A DNA stretch of 64,000 nt, from the NCBI GenBank assembly GCA_025454925.1, contig JALONM010000009.1, forward strand, positions 1-64,000, given 5' to 3'. The notes beneath the pieces were generated by a model. That model was not told the origin of the DNA and made no database searches. It saw only the letters and a list, made by a program, of their open reading frames with translations. Positions 26,001 through 34,210 of the stretch are shown here, piece by piece. The DNA comes from Cytophagaceae bacterium (GTDB taxonomy: Bacteria; Bacteroidota; Bacteroidia; Cytophagales; Cytophagaceae). Both the position numbers and the translations under genes were made by a program. Positions within the stretch are counted from its first letter, which is position 1. The number at the start of each line of letters is the position of its first letter.

Positions 26001-26511
26001 CTTTACCCTGGCAGTAACAGTAGAGCCCTCTCCAAGTATAGTGATCTTGCATGAACAAACTATTTGCGATAACGCTTCCCCGATGAAATTGGAAGCTAGT
26101 CCTTCCGGTGGAAATTTTAGTGGAGCAGGTGTGGAGAACGGTTGGCTGAACCCTGCCACTATTCAACCAGGAGCGCACACGATTTCTTACACCTACACTT
26201 CTGCTTTAAGTTGCGCGTACCAGCATGATTTTGAAGTTACTGTTAGCCCCTGTTCCCCTACTCAGAAAGCTTCCGATGAGGAAAGTTTAGTGTATGTAAT
26301 GCCTAACCCTTCTACTGGATCTTTCCGGGTAAACACTCCATCGTCGGGATTTCGGATTCAACTATTCGATCTTCAAGGGCATGTGTTGGAAAGCCAGAAA
26401 AGCCAAGGTATTCCCGTTGAATTCATAAACATTCCTCCCGGCATTTATGTACTACAAGTCACCGACCCAATAAATGGCCGCGTACACAGTGAGAAAATTC
26501 TGATTCAATAG
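23071..26511 (+). CDS. Large T9SS-secreted protein with tandem Ig-like repeats
   Basis: A 1146-residue surface protein. A signal peptide is at the N-terminus. The first 370 residues contain Fn3/Ig-like material. From about residue 380 to 900 there are six tandem units of about 90 residues, each starting with a Cys-x-Gly motif (VCAGTSVQF, VCEGSNVSF, ICAGQQVTF, VCEGTEVTY, ICEGTMVQF, SCLGTNLTF) and containing a W/Y-rich core such as YEWKINGI and a VYAVMNSS-type end. Cys-to-Cys spacings are 261-273 bases. A PKD-like unit follows (VCRDKSESY ... WSLPNGWTG), then ICDNASPMKLEASPSGGNFSG, then a type A sorting domain (YVMPNPSTGSFRVN). It is probably an adhesin or gliding-related surface protein. Confidence 0.88.
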   Translation: MKKILGRLFVCLSLMILSGKFLNATGLHLNTLPSTLSTCSNHILSWTSANSYPAYVLEYTLDSGSTWVVIKSNHPSTSYVWTPPSVNASLLIRVSVAGSPEISDTSDTYLKLEKLYARILNPDTTVCYGAKITLKADRPSYVLGANWSGSNYLTTLPNGQSIVTIYEQSTLIFTASFGNCMIKDTLRVGVNMQPEPTVEIRMPQQYCPQQSGTFQALVTNFSSPPTYQWYLNGTLQAATSDSYTGLVGLSDTLVVRAIGSTTCPIHAAAKSEALVIQQAVNIEPDFSLSYYATPCADGKTIMTPIIFTYPIGRHVGYNWYVNNVFAGSRLGDFKLTVNTGDVVRYAINYEVYCGNWKYKEHSTTIQLKIPTVNITASHSGTVCAGTSVQFNAVIANFQNPRYEWKINGIVSGSNASTFSTNTLSGNNAITLTVHEQNSYCSDKPVVVSNTLQIQVDPIITPSISIAASPSTSVCEGSNVSFTPTVTQGGTPIIHWYVAGNLVHTGASYSSSTLQQGNSVYAVMNSSLNCSSQATSNSLSMTITPSSTATASITASPSSTICAGQQVTFTATHTNGGNAPQFRWKVNNTIVSSSTSFSSSTLKHSDVVSLVFTSNKQCVLGSPVTSNSIPMTVNPLVTPHLQITPDKGPTVCEGTEVTYTANYSGGGTNPIFQWSLNGAPAGNNAPTFTYTATSSSQYVHVLMTSNNACATFQNIDVVNQYLQVSPKISLGVSMEVSPANNICEGTMVQFNAIPVNENNPVYEWRLNGNVVGTGSSFSSATLQNMDEVVVAMTSSKQCVTSSTVHSDPSIMQVTPVSAAAVSISSGSLPSCLGTNLTFTATPNHILNAPTYQWYVNNMPVAGNSSSITSDTLTQGSFVWVRLTSDKPCVTIPGTSDSIQVSIYPSVGAVTSISGNSTVCRDKSESYQASPAVHALGYSWSLPNGWTGNSTNDIIQTISGASSGIISVTPYNNCGLGTAFTLAVTVEPSPSIVILHEQTICDNASPMKLEASPSGGNFSGAGVENGWLNPATIQPGAHTISYTYTSALSCAYQHDFEVTVSPCSPTQKASDEESLVYVMPNPSTGSFRVNTPSSGFRIQLFDLQGHVLESQKSQGIPVEFINIPPGIYVLQVTDPINGRVHSEKILIQ

Positions 26512-26548
26512 CACAACTATCTTCATCTTGCTTACGAAATTCAATTAA

Positions 26549-26566
26549 ACCGCAATTAGACAGTAG
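26549..26566. repeat. 18-nt repeat matching the hairpin at 30182-30223
   Basis: The 18 bases ACCGCAATTAGACAGTAG are identical to 30181-30198, and the inverse complement occurs at 30207-30223. Here only one arm is present. The copy lies 38 bases after the stop of the large Ig-repeat gene. Apart from it, the 26512-26888 gap holds no recognised element and presumably contains the promoter of the DUF4386 gene. Confidence 0.75.
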
Positions 26567-26888
26567 CAGAACCATTATCAGAAACTTCTGTTGGTGGCAG
26601 ATCAGGATATGGCTTCCTGAAACATCTGTTTTGGCTGACTTAATTTTTCTCATCAACCATCTCATCCGCTGATTCGCTCTATTTTATCAATATAAACTAG
26701 TTGCTTCTATGCCCCATTGGAAGCAAGGATAGGAGAATGGGAATCCCAATTATATTTATACTTCGTTAAAAAGTATACAGGCAACCCAACTTCTACAAAT
26801 CTCCAAGCAGACTGCTCTTTCTTACCCAACGTCAATGCATATAAATCAAATACATGGTAGGTTTGTTCGGAACTATTGATGTACTATA

Positions 26889-27737
26889 ATGTTGAACAAA
26901 CTTCCATGCATTGCATGGCTGCTACTAGCGTGCCATATGGCGGAGGCTTCTCCTCCAACCATGTACCCTCCAGAAAATAGGCTTCGTTTGAAACACAGTC
27001 ATTTACAACTTCCTTATAAGCAGTTAGGCAAGGATATACAAAATGATTCTGCCATGATTTTCCATAAAAACATTCAATCCTTAACTGTTCCTGATATGAA
27101 AAAAGAATTAGACAAAAATTCACCATTCACTGACTCGACTCACTTCGAAGAATCATTTAACCCATCAAATTCCAAGAGGACATGGGCAAAAATCACAGGA
27201 ATATCTCTTTTGCTAATGGCAGTTTTGGCTGGCATCGCGATTCCTGCGCTTGGATCAAAACTGGCTAGTATTGGCCTTGTAGGTATTTTTATTTTGGACA
27301 TCCTGGTTTCCATCGGCATCTATCGATTCCATCGCACCGAAAAACCAGATTTAGCGGGAGGCGTCAGCCTATTGCGAGTGCTGTATACTGCAATCTTTGG
27401 AATGGGTATTTTTCATCACCTGCAAGGCGACGTCGCTGCATTTTCTTACTATTGGGGAATTGGTCTGATTGTCTTTGGCCTGCACTTGCTAATGCTAGGA
27501 TTGCTCTATTCAAACAAAGGTGGGAACAAGTGGGTGCACATCTGCATCAAAGCGCTCCTGTTGCTGGCTGGCATTGGTTACTTGATTCAATACATAGGCC
27601 AATGGCTGGTACCCAATCCGCTTGTTTTTACATCTATGGTCAATTCCATTTTTCTATTTCCTATGATAGTATCCGAATTATCGTATGCTTGCTGGTTGTT
27701 GTGGAAAGGAATAAAAAGAAAAAAGTCCAACAGCTAA
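26889..27737 (+). CDS. DUF4386-family membrane protein with unusual N-terminus
   Basis: A 282-residue protein. The region from about residue 97 on matches DUF4386: six or so membrane helices with ILDILVSIGIYRFHR, LLRVLYTAIFGMGI, GLIVFGLHLLMLGLL and LLLLAGIGYLIQYIG, ending in SELSYACWLLWKGIK. The first 95 residues are unusual for the family: a signal-peptide-like start (LPCIAWLLLACHMAEAS) and a polar stretch rich in Lys, His and Pro. It may be a fusion of unrelated sequence, or the true start may be a later codon such as the Met at about residue 70 or one just before the first helix. DUF4386 genes frequently sit beside Crp/Fnr-like regulators in Bacteroidota, as here. The function is unknown. 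Confidence 0.82.
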   Translation: MLNKLPCIAWLLLACHMAEASPPTMYPPENRLRLKHSHLQLPYKQLGKDIQNDSAMIFHKNIQSLTVPDMKKELDKNSPFTDSTHFEESFNPSNSKRTWAKITGISLLLMAVLAGIAIPALGSKLASIGLVGIFILDILVSIGIYRFHRTEKPDLAGGVSLLRVLYTAIFGMGIFHHLQGDVAAFSYYWGIGLIVFGLHLLMLGLLYSNKGGNKWVHICIKALLLLAGIGYLIQYIGQWLVPNPLVFTSMVNSIFLFPMIVSELSYACWLLWKGIKRKKSNS

Positions 27738-27745
27738 CACAATGA

Positions 27746-28321
27746 CTACTTCAGCGCTAGACGTTTACGTATGCGACTGAGAGATTCAGGAGTAACGCCT
27801 AAGTAACTTGCCAGGATATGCTGAGGCACCCGCTGCACGAGTCCAGGTCGTTCTTGCAGTATATTTAAATATCGTTCTTCCGGTGAGGTAGTAATATAAC
27901 TGGCTAGGGTAGCATGTGATTTTGCCAACTCTATTTCCATCATGCGTCGTGTGATTGTTAGCAAAACAGGATAACGCAGGTACAACTCCTGATCTTTTTC
28001 AGGATCTCCGAGCAACAACACACAATATTCCATACTTAGCAACCAAGAAGCGGATGGCTCAGCTACTTCCTGACCAGAGTAATAATTAATGGCTTGTTCT
28101 TCGGTATAAAGTCCAATCGTCTTTTCTATTCCGTCCTGCAATATATATTGCCTTACACAACCTTGTAAAACGAAAAAGCACGACTGACACAATTGACCCT
28201 GGGTTACCAGCATAGTTCCACTGGACACCTCGATGACTCGCAACTGGAGTGCAAGTTCTTGTACCTCCGCAGGACTTAATTCCTGAAATTTAGATAGAAA
28301 ACGAATTACTACTTCATTCAT
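27746..28321 (-). CDS. Crp/Fnr-family transcriptional regulator
   Basis: A 191-residue regulator: an N-terminal cyclic-nucleotide-binding-like domain (about 10-120, with SSGTMLVTQGQLCQSCFFVLQG) and a C-terminal HTH region (SPEERYLNILQERPGLVQRVPQHILASYLGVTPESLSRIRKRL). Conserved cAMP-contact residues are not evident, so it is the ligand-unknown Bacteroidota type. It converges with the DUF4386 gene, eight bases away, and is divergent from the MATE transporter gene, the likeliest target of control. It starts at ATG 28319-28321. Confidence 0.93.
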   Translation of the reverse strand: MNEVVIRFLSKFQELSPAEVQELALQLRVIEVSSGTMLVTQGQLCQSCFFVLQGCVRQYILQDGIEKTIGLYTEEQAINYYSGQEVAEPSASWLLSMEYCVLLLGDPEKDQELYLRYPVLLTITRRMMEIELAKSHATLASYITTSPEERYLNILQERPGLVQRVPQHILASYLGVTPESLSRIRKRLALK

Positions 28322-28427
28322 ACACCAATATTCGTTCTTTGAAATATACGAAAATCAAAAGAGGAGTGTGCTTTAACAACAAAATAATCTTTCCTATAAA
28401 CCGATTTTAAAGTGCTCAATAAAATCC

Positions 28428-28435
28428 TACCTTTG
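28428..28435 (+). promoter_or_regulatory. Predicted -7 box of the MATE transporter gene
   Basis: TACCTTTG matches TAnnTTTG exactly and lies 70 bases before the MATE start codon, in the 183-base region shared with the divergent Crp/Fnr gene. No convincing -33 TTG is present. Confidence 0.5.
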
Positions 28436-28504
28436 TGATACTCGCCTGACATGGAAAGCAAAGCCGCTGCAATGCTTCAATGAACCTTTTTAAACAATGA
28501 ACCT

Positions 28505-29893
28505 ATGGCCCATCCCACTAAATTATCATCGTTCCTTGCTACCATCCGACTATCCTTAAACGGCGAACACCAGGATTTCACCCAGGGAAGTATTCCCAGA
28601 GCGGTGGTACTACTTGCAATTCCCATGATCTTAGAATTAAGTCTGGAAAGTGTTTTTGCGGTGGTGGATATTTTTTTTGTAAGCAAGCTGGGGGAAAATG
28701 CTATTGCTACGGTAGGGCTCACCGAATCAGCCATTACCATACTGTATTCTATTTCCATAGGACTCAGTACAGCAGCCACCGCCATTGTAGCACGACGTAC
28801 CGGAGAAAAAAATCCGGAGGCTGCCGCCCACGCCAGTGCGCAAGCGCTATTGCTTTCGGTTTTTTTAAGTGTATTGCTCAGCATCTCAGGCATTGTTTAT
28901 GCCGCAGACATTTTGCGTTGGATGGGCGCCAGCCCACAGGTGATTGATGAAGGAACTTCATTTGCGCAAATTATGCTAGGCAGCAGTATATGTATCATGT
29001 TATTATTTTTAATCAACGGTATTTTCAGAGGCGCCGGCAATGCCGCCATTGCGATGAAAAGTCTTTGGCTTGCCTGTGCCATTAATATTGTTCTTTGTCC
29101 TTTAATGATTAACTGGTACGGTCTGAAAGGAGCCGCAATCGCTACTGTGATTGGCCGGGGAATTGGCGTTCTGTATCAATGTTATCATATAATAGGCGGA
29201 AAAAGTGGTATTACGATTCAACGCAGGTATTTTAACCCTGATTTGGAACAGATAAAATCCATATACGCCATTGCCTGGCCTGGCACGCTGCAATTCATTA
29301 TTGCAAGTGGCAGTTGGATTGTTTTAACCCGGATGGTAGCAGATCTTGATGGTACTACCGCCTCAGCCGGATACCAGATTGCATTGCGAAACTTCATGTT
29401 TTTTATTTTACCAGCCTGGGGATTAAGCAATGCAGCTGCAACCTTGGTAGGACAAAACCTGGGGGCAAACCAAATTGAGCGCGCGCATGAGAGTGTCATG
29501 CTGGCAACTAAATACATTGCGTATTTCACCGCTGCAGTAATGATTTTATTTGTTCTTGGCGCTGGACCCATTATTCAACTATTCACTTCTGATGCCGGGG
29601 TGGCTTCCTTCGCCACATTATCGCTACGCATATTCGGATCTGGATATATTTTATATGGTGTAGCCATGGTACTAACATCGGCCTTAAACGGTGCCGGAGA
29701 CACCAAATCTCCTACATACATCAACCTGGTCAGCTTCTGGATTTTTCAAATTCCATTTGCCTGGTTCCTTGCCTTTTATTTAAACTTAAAATCTACTGGT
29801 ATTTTTATTGCTGTACCCTGCTCTCAATTGGTAGTGGTTGCGATGACCTGGTATTTTTATAAAAAAGGGAAATGGAAACACATTTCTATTTAA
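28505..29893 (+). CDS. MATE-family efflux transporter
   Basis: A 462-residue multidrug and toxin extrusion transporter with about 12 membrane helices in two similar halves. The family start is recognisable (GSIPRAVVLLAIPMILELSLESVFAVVDIFFVSKLG), as are the loop GIFRGAGNA and the second-half counterpart ALNGAGDTKSPTYINL. MATE proteins export cationic drugs or metabolites using Na+ or H+ gradients. Divergence from a Crp/Fnr regulator suggests regulated expression. The block DUF4386-Crp-MATE lies between matching short inverted repeats at 26549-26566 and 30207-30223. Confidence 0.94.
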   Translation: MAHPTKLSSFLATIRLSLNGEHQDFTQGSIPRAVVLLAIPMILELSLESVFAVVDIFFVSKLGENAIATVGLTESAITILYSISIGLSTAATAIVARRTGEKNPEAAAHASAQALLLSVFLSVLLSISGIVYAADILRWMGASPQVIDEGTSFAQIMLGSSICIMLLFLINGIFRGAGNAAIAMKSLWLACAINIVLCPLMINWYGLKGAAIATVIGRGIGVLYQCYHIIGGKSGITIQRRYFNPDLEQIKSIYAIAWPGTLQFIIASGSWIVLTRMVADLDGTTASAGYQIALRNFMFFILPAWGLSNAAATLVGQNLGANQIERAHESVMLATKYIAYFTAAVMILFVLGAGPIIQLFTSDAGVASFATLSLRIFGSGYILYGVAMVLTSALNGAGDTKSPTYINLVSFWIFQIPFAWFLAFYLNLKSTGIFIAVPCSQLVVVAMTWYFYKKGKWKHISI

Positions 29894-29989
29894 ACCCTGA
29901 TTTCCAAAAAAGTTGATGACCTGTGGTGATGCAACGAAGTCTCCTCCTGCGTTACCTTTAGTTAGCATTCAAACGTAAGACTTTATTTT

Positions 29990-30096
29990 GGGCGTGTCCC
30001 GAGTGGTTGCGCCATAGGCGCCACCACTCGGGCCGGGCTATCGCTGCAAGCCAAGGCGCCTGCGGCGCCTTGGCATTACGCTCTATCCCTCACGCA
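29990..30096 (+). repeat. Dispersed structured repeat, copy A
   Basis: This 107-base element starts GGGCGTGTCCC (29990-30000) and ends CTATCCCTCACGCA (30083-30096), the same ends as copies at 39611-39712 (minus) and 47124-47254 (plus). Between them is the conserved block GGGCCGGGCTATCGCTGCAA. It contains two hairpins: CCCGAGTGGT/ACCACTCGGG (10 bp, with a GCGCC/GGCGC extension) and GCCAAGGCGCC/GGCGCCTTGGC (11 bp). It lies between convergent genes. Its GC content is far above that of the flanks. Confidence 0.9.
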
Positions 30097-30127
30097 AAAG
30101 CTCATGGATCTACGATCCATGAGCTTT
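30097..30127. repeat. Perfect 14-bp hairpin directly after repeat copy A
   Basis: Arms 30097-30110 and 30114-30127 are perfectly complementary around a TAC loop. The right arm recurs at the left edge of the window (1-13). The hairpin could terminate transcription from the MATE side, or be part of a longer version of the dispersed repeat. Confidence 0.75.
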
Positions 30128-30181
30128 CTAATATTGTGCCCTTTCTTACTATGGAAAAAACCTGTTAAAAATTTAATTCAA

Positions 30182-30223
30182 CCGCAATTAGACAGTAGAA
30201 AATTTACTACTGTCTAATTGCGG
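30182..30223. terminator. 17-bp perfect hairpin, possible bidirectional terminator
   Basis: Arms CCGCAATTAGACAGTAG (30182-30198) and its exact complement (30207-30223) enclose an eight-base loop. It sits between convergent genes (MATE and a T9SS protein). There is no clear T-run, so it may be a processing hairpin or the end of a mobile element rather than an intrinsic terminator. One arm is repeated at 26549-26566. The 29894-30334 gap is fully accounted for by this, repeat copy A and the neighbouring hairpin. Confidence 0.5.
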
Positions 30224-30334
30224 ATCAACAATGTACTGATTTCGTATTCCTATAAAAATAACGTAGGCCAGTGATCTACTGGCCTACGGAAAGACAAACA
30301 ATAAAGCAATCAAAAAAATATACCCATTAACCTA

Positions 30335-32557
30335 TTAATACTTTATCACTTTCCGGGAGATGGTTTTGCCTGCATTTTCCATTTGCAGATAGTAAACTCC
30401 AGCCGGATGTTGTTCGAGCGAAAGTTGCATTTGAGTATTGTAATGACAGGGACTAGTAAAAACTAAATGCCCCATAGCGTTCAATACTTTCAACATAGCC
30501 ACACCTTCGTTTCGAGCTTGTACCTGAATGGAAACTATACCTTGAGTGGGATTAGGAGAAACATTTATCATCCAATCATCGCCAAGGCTCACTTCATTCA
30601 TTTCCTCCAAACTAAATCCAATTTTAGCTCTGTTGCCATTTAGATACGCTTCCGAAGAAGCAAATTGATCCCTGGTGAGAGGCAACTGACTACTCATGAC
30701 TAGTTGAACGAGTTGTGCGTTATTAGGCAATTCATCAGCAAAAGCTCCTAACAATAAGCGTTCTTGCTGATAGTTATTCCAAACAAACTGAAATCCTGCG
30801 CTCTCTTTGGCCAACTCATTGGATTGCACGTTTTTTACCTGCATGGAGCTCTTATCATAATTCGTCACCAAATCTAACGAAGTAAGTGTCTCCTCAGCAT
30901 AAAAGCTTACCGGAACTATTACCGAGTCACCTTGAACAATTTGATTTTTCAAATCAATCAACACAAAACCATTCTCTGACAATGTTCTCAAATTTCCGCC
31001 AGATAAGTTTGTCCAATTCCCATCAACATCGCCCAACAATATCGCCCTGTAATTGGAAGCGATAGAACTCACACAGGTATTGCCTGGTAAAGACACAGGA
31101 AGGCAGGCAGGTGGAGTTGGCACATTATTTACCGAGAAAGAAGTATTGGTGGCTATAAATGCATCGTCTACAAAAATCCAATCCTTGGAAAGGTCTGTTG
31201 CGTTTTTAGGAACTGCACCATTGTAATTCCAGGCTTGCGGAAACTCTGCTAATTGCAAGGTCGAACGCCATCCGATCAAGGACATATCCTGCGGAGCAAG
31301 CCTTCCATCCATATTAACATCGGCAGCTAATAATTGATAGATGGTAGGATTGGCAATTTTACCAGATCGAATATCCGAAGCCATTCGACTGTCCGCGGAA
31401 TTTATAACAGCGGTAATGGAAGGTAAATCGGACTTTTGATAATAAGAGCCTTTGGTGTCCCTAAACAAAGATACACTGCTATGTTGCCCCAATTCAAGAG
31501 AAAATACGCCCGTTGCATTGGTAAGTACCGGAGAGGATGCAGCCAGGCATTGAGCATCACGGGCACTCAATTGGGTCCTATTAAAAGTAGTCGGATTACT
31601 GGTATTATAATTTAAGGTAGTAGCAGTATTTCTATACATAACCTTTCCAGTCAGTAAGCTGCTATTAATCACTGACCACTCTGTCAGTTCACAAGGCTGA
31701 ACTACATGCACATCCACATAGCTTGCCTCTACAATTTCGCAGATGGAACTTTGGATCTTCTCTCCTACCTGAATAGCGTTTGTTTTAATATTCATATCAA
31801 AACTGATGATCATTCCTTTCCCTCTGAATTCAGTAGTCATGGGGCCTGTGCCGGTATAATAAATAGTTGCCGAAATTTTACCTGGCACACTGGCATTAAT
31901 AGAGGCTGTGCTCCAACTGGCATTTCCTTGATTTACAAGTGCACCGATGGAATAAGTGCCAGCTGGTGTAAACTTAGTAGCATCATAATTCACGCAAACA
32001 TCCATTCCTATGATTCCTGATGGCAAATCCTTTAGAGATTCTACTTCCAGGGTGGTAGTAATATTCTTGCATGGAATTAATTTTGAAACAACACGATAAC
32101 TGGAGGACACTGAATTAATACTCAATTGAGCTTCATCCGAAATACAAGAGCCTTGTTGTTCCACCACACGCACTATTCCTCCTTGAAAGTCGGCACACTG
32201 TACCACAATTTCAGGACCATTGGCTGCGGACAATAAAGTAAATCCATCAGGAAGAGTCCATTGATACACGGAGCCTGCATGAGCCTGAACACGATAGGTA
32301 ATGGAACTTGCATTTTCACATACCTGCAAGGGACCCGTGATGTCAGGTTTAGCCATGGCGCAAGGTAGAAAAGTAGAATTCAAAAAACCTTGCGAAAGTC
32401 CCCATGCAGCATTCGATACCGCCCCAACAATAGGTTCGCCAATGGAATACGATTGTTGCTGACTCAACACGCCTCCTGCAGTAGAAAAGAGTGTTTGAGC
32501 TTGTTGGGCAAACAATTGCCCAGCCACAAGCAGCCATAGTAATAGCAGGTTTCTCAT
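30335..32557 (-). CDS. T9SS surface protein with PKD, cohesin- and dockerin-like parts
   Basis: A 740-residue secreted protein. Signal peptide (LLLLWLLVAGQLFAQ), then a Bacteroidota N-terminal motif (STAGGVLSQQQSYSIGEPIVG). A PKD/Ig-like unit is at about 70-150 (ITGPLQVCENASSITYRV ... YQWTLPDGFTLL). A cohesin-like beta-sandwich is at about 155-290 (GIIGMDVCVNYDATKFTPAG, GKGMIISFDMNI). A dockerin-like calcium loop is near 410-425 (LLAADVNMDGRLAPQDMSLI) with a second GDVDGNW loop near 515. A type A sorting domain closes it (VSPNPTQGIVSIQVQ ... GVYYLQM). It is the last gene of a three-gene operon, two bases after the MopE-like gene. Confidence 0.87.
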   Translation of the reverse strand: MRNLLLLWLLVAGQLFAQQAQTLFSTAGGVLSQQQSYSIGEPIVGAVSNAAWGLSQGFLNSTFLPCAMAKPDITGPLQVCENASSITYRVQAHAGSVYQWTLPDGFTLLSAANGPEIVVQCADFQGGIVRVVEQQGSCISDEAQLSINSVSSSYRVVSKLIPCKNITTTLEVESLKDLPSGIIGMDVCVNYDATKFTPAGTYSIGALVNQGNASWSTASINASVPGKISATIYYTGTGPMTTEFRGKGMIISFDMNIKTNAIQVGEKIQSSICEIVEASYVDVHVVQPCELTEWSVINSSLLTGKVMYRNTATTLNYNTSNPTTFNRTQLSARDAQCLAASSPVLTNATGVFSLELGQHSSVSLFRDTKGSYYQKSDLPSITAVINSADSRMASDIRSGKIANPTIYQLLAADVNMDGRLAPQDMSLIGWRSTLQLAEFPQAWNYNGAVPKNATDLSKDWIFVDDAFIATNTSFSVNNVPTPPACLPVSLPGNTCVSSIASNYRAILLGDVDGNWTNLSGGNLRTLSENGFVLIDLKNQIVQGDSVIVPVSFYAEETLTSLDLVTNYDKSSMQVKNVQSNELAKESAGFQFVWNNYQQERLLLGAFADELPNNAQLVQLVMSSQLPLTRDQFASSEAYLNGNRAKIGFSLEEMNEVSLGDDWMINVSPNPTQGIVSIQVQARNEGVAMLKVLNAMGHLVFTSPCHYNTQMQLSLEQHPAGVYYLQMENAGKTISRKVIKY

Positions 32558-32559
32558 GT

Positions 32560-34194
32560 TTATTGAACATTAAGAGTAAAACTAACCTGTTCGGTGGTAT
32601 ATAAGTTAATTCGATTGATTCGAATTGAAGAAATGGGTGTAGTGGTAAGATAGGTTACGGTACCACTTTGCGTATCCTCCTTTTGGACTCTTGTGGATCC
32701 GTTAAAAAATTCGACTACATAAAATACATGAGGCGGAATAGATGGAAGATTTAGTGAAATAGATTTATTGGCTGCTACATTAACATTAAAGTATAAAGCA
32801 GAACCTTCATAATAAAACATATCCCCTCCACTTCGATAATCAAAGGCATTTGTGGTTTGCAAGGAAAGAAATGAATACGTATAATTGCTAGTTCCGTTTG
32901 AAAGCGCACCCAATGAAATCACATTATTAAAATCTCCTGAACAATCGGAATCTATTTCATCTCCTATTGATTCAGTAATAGATGGATTGATATTTGAGTT
33001 GTTGTCATTGCAATCTCCTCCAATCAACTTGGCAAAAGATGAGTTGGGATTAAATGATAAATCTGCGAACATATTCCCATCGCCAAATCCATCCCCATCT
33101 TTATCCAAATAATATCTAGTAACCGGCAGCCCTTCATCAATATTGCCATCACAGTCATTATCCCAACCATCTGCCAATTCAGGAGCCCCAGGATATACCA
33201 ATTTAGGGTGAATCATTGGAGCCGTAAATATATAAGGCGAAGTACCAACCATTAAACGTATTGGACTTATTAATTCCCCATTATTTATATCATAACAATC
33301 GGTAGAAGATGCTGAGTATTTAGGAATTAAATAATCCCTAAAAGAAATATTTGTAGAGTAAATAATATCGTCGGTAGAACTATTTGGATTAGATTTCCCA
33401 AATCCATCTTCGTCACTATCCAAATAATAAGCTGTGTAAGCAAAATTATTTATAAATGGAACTTCCACAAGATAGAATTCCCCATCAAAGGTTTGAAACT
33501 TAAAGGATATAGTGTACGTGGATCCATCCCCCGGCTCAGCGTTAGGTATGACTACAGAAATTAATTCTTCCGACAATCCTGTTTTATAATTTTGTACATT
33601 AGGTAAAAAACCCGAAATACTCCCTACTAACTGATCGTTTTTGTAAACGAAATATTTATGACTAGCCAAATTTTCATCTTTCAGTAATGGCTTCAATAAA
33701 TTACCCATCTTAAAATAAACCTTGAGATAGCTCATCTCTGTATGAGAAAACTGATAAGACATCTCAGATGCCGCAATTTTTATAGGTTCTGTTTTTCCTG
33801 CCCGCTCAGCATAGAGTGCATAGGGAACACTCATCAATTGGGTAGTTCCTAAATCTGTGTAATTCACTCCGCCATTGGGATCCATTTCTATTTTAGCAAA
33901 TTTATTTCCAGTACCCCACAAAATAGCGGCAAAAGTTCCGGAAACAACAGTCCCTTTACCTATGACTATATTGAACGCTCCGGCAATATTGGTGGTAGTA
34001 CTATGCGTTTCAGAATACTCTGAGGCTCCTGCTATTCCATTTAAAATAGAAATCCTCAATCGTATATTTTTATTGCTCAATGGACTTCCGGATGCGTCTC
34101 GGGCAACCCCTTGATAATTGATCCCTGCTGGCACTTGCGCCATCCCTTGGAGGGCTAACAAAGTGAAGCATACTAATGCTAGTAACTTTTTCAT
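32560..34194 (-). CDS. Secreted MopE-like metal-binding repeat protein
   Basis: A 544-residue protein with a signal peptide (LLALVCFTLLALQGMAQ). Residues about 20-135 are a widespread Bacteroidota N-terminal domain (VPAGINYQGVARDASGSPL, ending TQLMSVPYALYAERAG). The middle is unassigned. From about 250 to 420 there are MopE/thrombospondin-type acidic repeats: YYLDSDEDGFG, ADGWDNDCDGNIDEG, YYLDKDGDGFGDG and GGDCNDNNSNINP, which bind calcium or other metals. The C-terminus is a beta-rich stretch without a recognisable T9SS sorting domain, so export beyond the periplasm is uncertain. It lies between two T9SS proteins in one operon, with gaps of 16 and two bases. Confidence 0.83.
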   Translation of the reverse strand: MKKLLALVCFTLLALQGMAQVPAGINYQGVARDASGSPLSNKNIRLRISILNGIAGASEYSETHSTTTNIAGAFNIVIGKGTVVSGTFAAILWGTGNKFAKIEMDPNGGVNYTDLGTTQLMSVPYALYAERAGKTEPIKIAASEMSYQFSHTEMSYLKVYFKMGNLLKPLLKDENLASHKYFVYKNDQLVGSISGFLPNVQNYKTGLSEELISVVIPNAEPGDGSTYTISFKFQTFDGEFYLVEVPFINNFAYTAYYLDSDEDGFGKSNPNSSTDDIIYSTNISFRDYLIPKYSASSTDCYDINNGELISPIRLMVGTSPYIFTAPMIHPKLVYPGAPELADGWDNDCDGNIDEGLPVTRYYLDKDGDGFGDGNMFADLSFNPNSSFAKLIGGDCNDNNSNINPSITESIGDEIDSDCSGDFNNVISLGALSNGTSNYTYSFLSLQTTNAFDYRSGGDMFYYEGSALYFNVNVAANKSISLNLPSIPPHVFYVVEFFNGSTRVQKEDTQSGTVTYLTTTPISSIRINRINLYTTEQVSFTLNVQ

Positions 34195-34210
34195 AGTTAT
34201 TTTAGTTGAA

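Noticed and set aside
29894-30334. Insertion sequence remnant
   Set aside because: The hairpins and repeat copy A account for the gap; no transposase fragment is visible in any frame.
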